Part shown: positions 26,467 through 31,316 of the stretch, in pieces | Layout of the letters: each line of letters starts with the position of its first letter | How positions within the stretch are numbered: position 1 is the stretch's first letter | From: Plantago elongata | Lineage: Eukaryota > Streptophyta > Magnoliopsida > Lamiales > Plantaginaceae | Reading direction: 5' to 3' | DNA length: 31,316 nucleotides | NCBI GenBank assembly: GCA_036897095.1 | Contig: JAYMSP010001516.1 | Coordinates: 1 to 31,316, forward strand | The notes under the pieces: generated by a model | Seen by the model: the letters and a program-made list of their open reading frames with translations, nothing else | Told to the model about the DNA's origin: nothing | Database searches by the model: none | Translations under genes and position numbers: made by a program

Positions 26467-26533
26467 TGTTTCTGCCTGACCCACGAGATCTCCTAAAAGA
26501 TTATACCTTAAACAGCCTATTCTATCTTTACGC

Positions 26534-27718
26534 ATGAGATCTCAGAACAAGCAAATACAAAACTTCACATTGAACTTCGGACCTCAACATCCTGCTGCTC
26601 ATGGTGTCTCACGTTTAGTCTTAGAAATGAATGGTGAGGTCGTCGAACGTGCAGAACCTCATATTGGATTACTCCACCGCGGCACCGAAAAATTAATAGA
26701 GTACAAGACCTACCTCCAAGCCTTGCCCTACTTCGATAGGCTAGATTACGTTTCAATGATGGCTCAAGAACATGCCTATTCTTTGGCCGTAGAAAAACTC
26801 TTGAACTGCGCAGTTCCTTTACGAGCTCAATATATACGAGTCTTATTCCGCGAGATCACCCGAGTCCTGAATCACTTACTTGCTCTAACAACGCACGCGA
26901 TGGATGTCGGGGCACTTACACCGTTCTTATGGGCCTTCGAAGAACGCGAGAAATTACTAGAATTCTACGAAAGAGTTTCCGGAGCAAGAATGCACGCCTC
27001 TTTTATACGACCCGGCGGTGTGTCGCAAGATCTTCCTTTTGGCTTGTGCCAAGATATTGCTGCCTTCGCACGAAGCTTCTCCTCCCGCATCGACGAATTA
27101 GAAGAACTACTAACAGAAAACCGAGTCTGGAAGCAGCGCCTGGTTGATATTGGTACAGTTACTGCTAAACAAGCAAAAGACTGGTCTTTCAGCGGTGTAA
27201 TGCTTAGAGGTTCCGGCGTCTGCTGGGATCTAAGAAAGGCTTCCCCTTATGATGTCTATGACCAATTGGATCTTCATGTTGCCATCGGTACTAGAGGAGA
27301 CTGTTATGATCGTTATTGCATTCGAGTTGAAGAGATGCGCCAAAGCCTTCGCTTGATCATGCAATGTCTTAACCAGTTGCCTTGTGGTTTAATCAAGGCT
27401 GATGATCGGAAACTATGTCCTCCTTCAAGAAGCCGCATGAAGGTATCAATGGAATCCTTAATCCATCACTTTGAGCTTTATACAGAAGGGTTTTCCGTGC
27501 CCGCGTCCTCAACATATACAGCAGTAGAAGCACCTAAGGGGGAGTTCGGTGTGTTTCTTGTGAGTGATGGGAGCAATCGTCCTTACCGCTGTAAAATAAG
27601 AGCCCCGGGTTTCGCACATTTACAAGGACTTGATTCTATGTCAAAGCATCACATGCTGGCAGATGTAGTAACGATAATAGGCACACAGGATATTGTTTTC
27701 GGTGAAGTAGATAGGTAG
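26534..27718 (+). CDS. nad7: NADH dehydrogenase subunit 7 (complex I 49 kDa-type subunit), intron-free
   Basis: Nad7 is a core subunit of the peripheral arm of mitochondrial complex I. It helps form the ubiquinone-reduction pocket and contacts the last iron-sulfur cluster, N2. The frame is 394 residues plus TAG, the usual land-plant length. The quinone-site loop GPQHPAAHG spans residues 16-24. Its second histidine (H23) and Y72 in YFDRLDYVS match the quinone-binding His/Tyr pair of the family, with the same 49-residue spacing as in Yarrowia. Other conserved blocks are [20 protein letters not shown] (133-152), RGDCYDRY (254-261), [10 protein letters not shown] (311-320) and the C-terminal GEVDR. 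ATG at 26534 gives the expected N-terminus; an in-frame TGA lies at 26477. None of the four group II introns usual in seed plants is present. Many normally edited codons are already in edited form, and residues 173-184 diverge from typical angiosperm sequence. It appears intact and functional. Confidence 0.97.
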   Translation: MRSQNKQIQNFTLNFGPQHPAAHGVSRLVLEMNGEVVERAEPHIGLLHRGTEKLIEYKTYLQALPYFDRLDYVSMMAQEHAYSLAVEKLLNCAVPLRAQYIRVLFREITRVLNHLLALTTHAMDVGALTPFLWAFEEREKLLEFYERVSGARMHASFIRPGGVSQDLPFGLCQDIAAFARSFSSRIDELEELLTENRVWKQRLVDIGTVTAKQAKDWSFSGVMLRGSGVCWDLRKASPYDVYDQLDLHVAIGTRGDCYDRYCIRVEEMRQSLRLIMQCLNQLPCGLIKADDRKLCPPSRSRMKVSMESLIHHFELYTEGFSVPASSTYTAVEAPKGEFGVFLVSDGSNRPYRCKIRAPGFAHLQGLDSMSKHHMLADVVTIIGTQDIVFGEVDR

Positions 27719-27729
27719 TCCATTCCAGT

Positions 27730-27810
27730 ACTAGTAAACTCTCTTTTCTCACTTGTCGCGAGCGGAAAATCTTCTCTCTTTGGTTCTAGAATCGCGTGGT
27801 TTCTACTAGT
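27730..27810 (+). promoter_or_regulatory. Nested inverted repeats just after nad7, possible transcript 3'-end structure
   Basis: Eleven bases after the stop codon, ACTAGTAAAC at 27730..27739 can pair with 27799..27810 (GTTT, a two-base bulge, then ACTAGT). Within it CGCGA at 27757..27761 pairs with TCGCG at 27792..27796. Plant mitochondrial mRNAs often end near stem-loops that block exonucleases, so this is a candidate 3' end for nad7. The inner loop is about 30 bases and ACTAGT is self-complementary, so chance pairing is possible. Confidence 0.35.
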
Positions 27811-28175
27811 GTAAAATCAAGCTTCTTCTGCCAATTCTCTGATCTTAGCCGTAGGGAAGTCGTCACCTTTACACTCTTCATTATTGGTGTGATGGGCCTT
27901 TATTCTAAGGTTTTCCTAGACTGTATCCATCTATCCGTAAGTAGCTTAGTGCAAAACATAAATCTATGATCTCGTTAGTAACGGAAAGAAGGAACTCGAG
28001 CACATGCTCAAATAGAAGCTCTCTACAAGCCTTCGGGCTCATGTATGTCGCTGTGTTTAGTTGGACGCAGCTAGCATGGTGCATACAACAGGTTAGTCTC
28101 AGGCAGAAGTACATACTGAATAGGAGTATCGGAGCCCGCAGGCTAGATTGAATCATCGCGCAGTAAGTCAAAAGG

Positions 28176-28211
28176 GTCGTAGAGGCTCATAAGCAGCCTC
28201 TAGGAAGCGAC
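28176..28211 (+). promoter_or_regulatory. Strong stem-loop downstream of nad7
   Basis: TAGAGGCT at 28180..28187 and AGCCTCTA at 28195..28202 form an exact 8-bp stem with a 7-base loop. Outside it GTCG (28176..28179) can pair with CGAC (28208..28211) across a one-sided five-base bulge. It is the most stable-looking hairpin in the nad7 block, about 460 bases after the stop codon. It could be a processing or stability element, or the remnant of a tRNA-like structure; a full cloverleaf is not present. Confidence 0.45.
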
Positions 28212-30372
28212 GTTAATGATTAGCGGTAGGGCGAAGAGGGCAAGTAGCATTAGTCGAGTTAGAATTAGGGAATAAGCCTGGGATCCGGTACATCTAGCTT
28301 GCACCCGACTGCTACACGCCGAGTGCCTACGCTTAGGTCACTGTAAGAACTTAGTAGGAGTTCGTACTTTCATTTGGAGAAGGCAACACACTAGAATGAA
28401 GCCTGCCATCACGTCAGAGCGAAGCCCCCAGAATAATGATTAAAGAGACTTCCATTTGCCCATATTGCAGCAACTACATCCAGTACCACCTAGCACTATG
28501 ATTAGCCTTAATCCATTCACAAAGAGAAGCCTGTTGCTAACTGCTTGCTAAGTACCAATACTTACGAACACGGCTTTGTCTAGGCAGAAGACAAGAGTTA
28601 CCAACGAAGGGTTTAGCATTACTTTCTAGTGCTTTGAGGTGATTTCCTATAGCATACCTTTCTCTTAAGCTTTTGTACTAAGGAGAAGTGTACTTTCCCT
28701 TATCTTCATAAAATAAATTAAGTAAACCCTATTACATGCCCTTTATAAACGAGAGTCTCTTCAAATAATATATATTGTAGAAAGAAGTGCTTTGCTTAAA
28801 TTTTATTAAATTTTAAACTATACAAGTATAAAGAAGCTTTAGATACTCTTTATAAAAAAATAAAAAGTACTTTTCTAGGTGGGTTTATATACAGAATAGG
28901 TTACAGTACTTAACAGCTCCCCTAGTATAAAGGGCTGAGTATTATTAAGAAAGAGACAAAGCAAGCTTATTAAATAAATAATATACTCTTTTCAAGCCTT
29001 TCCTCTTCTGCTAATAATGAGTTATATATAAGGTGTACTAACATTCTTTACGAAACGTATACTAGGTAGGAAATCCCTTGTGAAACGAATATAGCCTTCT
29101 TTATTAAAGTATATGTATACATTATAATAGATACTAATGCCTTGCTTAGGAGCTCTTCTTTTCCTAGAGTAAGTGAGTACTCTCGCCGGGGCAACTCCTA
29201 TTTACAGCCCCAAAAACTTATGTAACGTATAATATTATAATATTAAAAATACAAGAGGATAGGTAGTCTTTATAAAGAGAGTATAGTAACCTTCACATAA
29301 TTTAGGGGGGTCTAGTGAGTCTTTCTTAACTAAATATCTTATATAAGTATGTAAAATATTTGTTTATTTTAAATAACCTTAGTGAACCCCTAATAAGGAA
29401 TTACTTGATTATTAATAACTTAGGCTTTTTTTTTAATTGTGTAAGTATTCTCCTTCCACTAAAATACTTTATTAAATACTCTAGTACAGTGTTCCTAGAG
29501 CATGCGGGAGAATAGTATCTTATTTTACGCGTTATAGGTTATTATAAAGAAATTTACTCGGTTGTTATATTTATAAAAATATTATATATTTAAGTAAGAT
29601 AAGTATGCGAGTAATTTCATATATATATCTGGGGTTAGGGGAGAGGGGAAATTATTATTTTACTCTTTATAATAAGACACTACATGCATTTGTTAAGGTA
29701 TACTTAAGAGCATAGTAAATAGATCTTCTTCTTTAAACTAAAAAGTTAACGCATTCTTAATTGGGCGTATAAATCCTTGATCAAGCCTCTTTTAAGTTTA
29801 ATTTATAAAAGTACTAGACGATAATTTTCAAAGGAAAAGACATCCTCTTCTAATTTATAAGTAGTATAACAAATAAAAAGACTCTTGCTTAAAAAGTATC
29901 TCCTTCATACAAAGTGTATTAAATAGTTCAGTCATAGAAGTAATTACTAGGTATGTAAAATATGCGGGTGTTCTAGAACCTATTAATATATAAGTATACT
30001 ATATTACCTATAAAGGGGAAGGCTCATTACTTCTCTTTCTATAATTCTATATAAATAGAGCTATAATTATTTCTTCCTTAAAAAGTGTACTCTATGAAAT
30101 CTATGCCACGCTTTACTCATCAACTATATATAATTATACTTAGGATTAACTAATTGCAAGAGTTACTCTAGATAATTTAAATATAGCTCGGACTATTGCA
30201 CTAATGAGTTCTCTTTCAGCTTATATATAGCTATAGGGAGAGTACATAGTATAAAACTTTGAGTACTTTTCCCTTAAGTAAAAGCTAATTATTAATTGTG
30301 TAAGATAAAAGATGATATATTTCTAAAGAAGTATTCTCTCTTAGCCTTAATCCACTTATAACTTATATAAAT

Positions 30373-30386
30373 AGGGGAGTGCCCCT
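30373..30386. repeat. Short G/C hairpin
   Basis: AGGGG at 30373..30377 and CCCCT at 30382..30386 close on the 4-base loop AGTG. It sits about 30 bases before the long stem-loop at 30417, so the two may belong to one structured segment. Confidence 0.4.
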
Positions 30387-30416
30387 TTCTTAGTTATCTA
30401 GAATAAAGTAATATAA

Positions 30417-30473
30417 CCCTAATTTATTAGAAAATAGACTAGTACGCTTTTATATTTTCTAATAAATCAAGGG
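30417..30473. repeat. Long stem-loop (15-bp perfect stem plus 4-bp outer extension)
   Basis: Positions 30422..30436 are the exact inverse complement of 30453..30467, with a 16-base loop between them. After a small 1-by-2 internal loop, CCCT at 30417..30420 also pairs with AGGG at 30470..30473. This is the longest perfect stem I found in the window. No gene lies within 1.7 kb. It could be a foldback from a small inverted duplication, a transcript end of an unseen RNA, or a decayed mobile element end. Confidence 0.7.
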
Positions 30474-31316
30474 AAAGAGCTCTTAATAATTATATAAGTA
30501 AAGTCTTTATTATTTTTAAATTATTATAAGAGAACTCCCTCCTTAATAGTTAGAAATATGTCTTGTGTATGTACTAAAGAAGGGTAGCTATACCTCTCTT
30601 TAGTACATAATATGTAGAGTATAAATCTTCTTATAATAAAACAGGCTTAAACTAAAGGCACTAAAAGATTCTTACGCTCTAATAATAAGTAAACTTAAAA
30701 CTTTACTAGGTAACAGAGGAGACTAGAACCTGCTCAAGGCTAAAAAAAAGATACTCCATTAAATTCACGTAAACTTTGTATAAAGAAAACACTCTATAAA
30801 TAAGTATAAATACAAAAAACTAACTATATTATTAAGGTAAGGGGTATAAATGCTATCACACTGACGCATTTATATATAAAGGGAGAAGTGTACTTAGTTA
30901 ATCTATAGGGATAAACTTCGTTATGTATTATAGTAATCTTCTCTTAGCCTTAGTATAAGTGCATCTGCTTAAGTAACATATCTATATGGGGCAAAGAATT
31001 GTATGAAAATATATTACACCTTAACATATTAGCTATAGATATAGAGAGTTCTTGCTCTTAGCTTACCTATTAATTACTAGAAGAGAGATCCCTTTCCTTT
31101 CTACTTTTATAAATGTTAGTTTAAAAATAAAAATAAGTGATACCTTACAAATATTTTATAGAATGATTCTTATGCCTATAATATAAAGAGTAGTTATGCA
31201 AGCCAGCCCTTCTATAAAAATCTATAAAACGCGCTATTTAGTACTCTTTAAGCGTTAAATAATAAATATAAATAACGAGGGCAAGTTTCTCTATTATTAT
31301 GAACTGGTTAGGGTAA

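Larger units (their letters stand above)
25860..26533 (+). other. 5' flank of nad7, mitochondrial-type composition
   Basis: Composition rises here from AT-rich desert to values like the nad7 gene itself, which is typical of plant mitochondrial intergenic or leader sequence. Open frames at 25960..26169 and 26156..26347 (plus) and 26101..26295 (minus) overlap one another and resemble no protein I know, so I treat them as by-products of the higher G+C content. The last 130 bases before the nad7 start hold two hairpins and probably form the 5' untranslated leader. Plant mitochondrial promoters are short and loose, and I could not fix one. No tRNA fold was found. Confidence 0.5.
27719..28640 (+). 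other. 3' flank of nad7, mitochondrial-type composition, no second gene
   Basis: About 900 bases of higher G+C sequence after the nad7 stop. Open frames at 27905..28171 (minus, 88 codons) and 27966..28151 (plus) overlap on opposite strands and show no known domain; I do not call them genes. I looked for a domain V of a group II intron, which would betray lost nad exons, and for tRNA T-arms, and saw none. Besides the two structures listed separately there is an imperfect hairpin at 28301..28326 (GCACCCG against CGAGTGC, one mismatch, 12-base loop). The stretch probably contains the nad7 3' untranslated region and old intergenic DNA. Confidence 0.5.
28650..31316. other. AT-rich non-coding DNA, no gene found
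   Basis: About 2.7 kb in which the AT-rich texture resumes immediately after the nad7 block and continues to the window end. No open frame above 60 codons, tRNA or other gene was seen. Two hairpins near 30.4 kb are listed separately, and an A/T-only 16-bp palindrome lies at 29230..29245. The first and last bases of the window show no obvious shared repeat, so I have no evidence that the window is a closed circle. Confidence 0.65.

Noticed and set aside
27905-28171. 88-codon minus-strand frame opposite a 61-codon plus-strand frame downstream of nad7.
   Set aside because: Both are open over the same bases, neither resembles a known protein, and neither has supporting context.
1-31316. Possibility that the window holds a CRISPR array, phage or bacterial defence system.
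   Set aside because: There are no regularly spaced repeats, no gene clusters and no prokaryotic coding density; the only gene is a plant-type mitochondrial nad7.

Overview
This window looks like plant mitochondrial DNA with one recognisable gene, nad7 (NADH dehydrogenase subunit 7, the 49 kDa-type subunit of respiratory complex I), at 26534..27718 on the + strand. The identification rests on a full-length 394-residue reading frame with the family's diagnostic motifs. These include the N-terminal GPQHPAAHG loop and the conserved tyrosine that contacts ubiquinone in the family. The protein has the usual land-plant length and starts directly at the mature N-terminus without a targeting peptide, which fits an organelle-encoded gene rather than a nuclear transfer. 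I cannot name the species. A vascular plant with an unusually AT-rich, gene-poor mitochondrial genome is the best reading. A mitochondrial insertion in nuclear DNA cannot be excluded from sequence alone.

Layout. Positions 1 to about 25.85 kb are an AT-rich desert (hand-counted lines are mostly 18 to 37 % G+C) in which I find no gene, no tRNA and no rRNA. Two short islands of near-50 % G+C interrupt it, at about 7985..8325 and 11122..11292; I recognise neither. From about 25.86 to 28.64 kb lies a block of normal plant-mitochondrial composition (about 45 to 48 % G+C) holding nad7 and its two flanks. From 28.65 kb to the end the AT-rich sequence resumes. Scattered through the desert are perfect palindromes and hairpins, notably a 24-bp palindrome at 22939..22962 and a long stem-loop at 30417..30473.

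The most informative biology is in nad7. Seed-plant nad7 usually carries four group II introns and many C-to-U RNA editing sites. Here the coding sequence is continuous, and many positions that are normally created by editing are already written in the DNA. Both together suggest that the gene passed through a spliced, edited RNA (retroprocessing by cDNA). The flanks contain stem-loops that could act in 5' or 3' processing of the transcript. No CRISPR, prokaryotic operon, phage-like or multi-gene system is visible.
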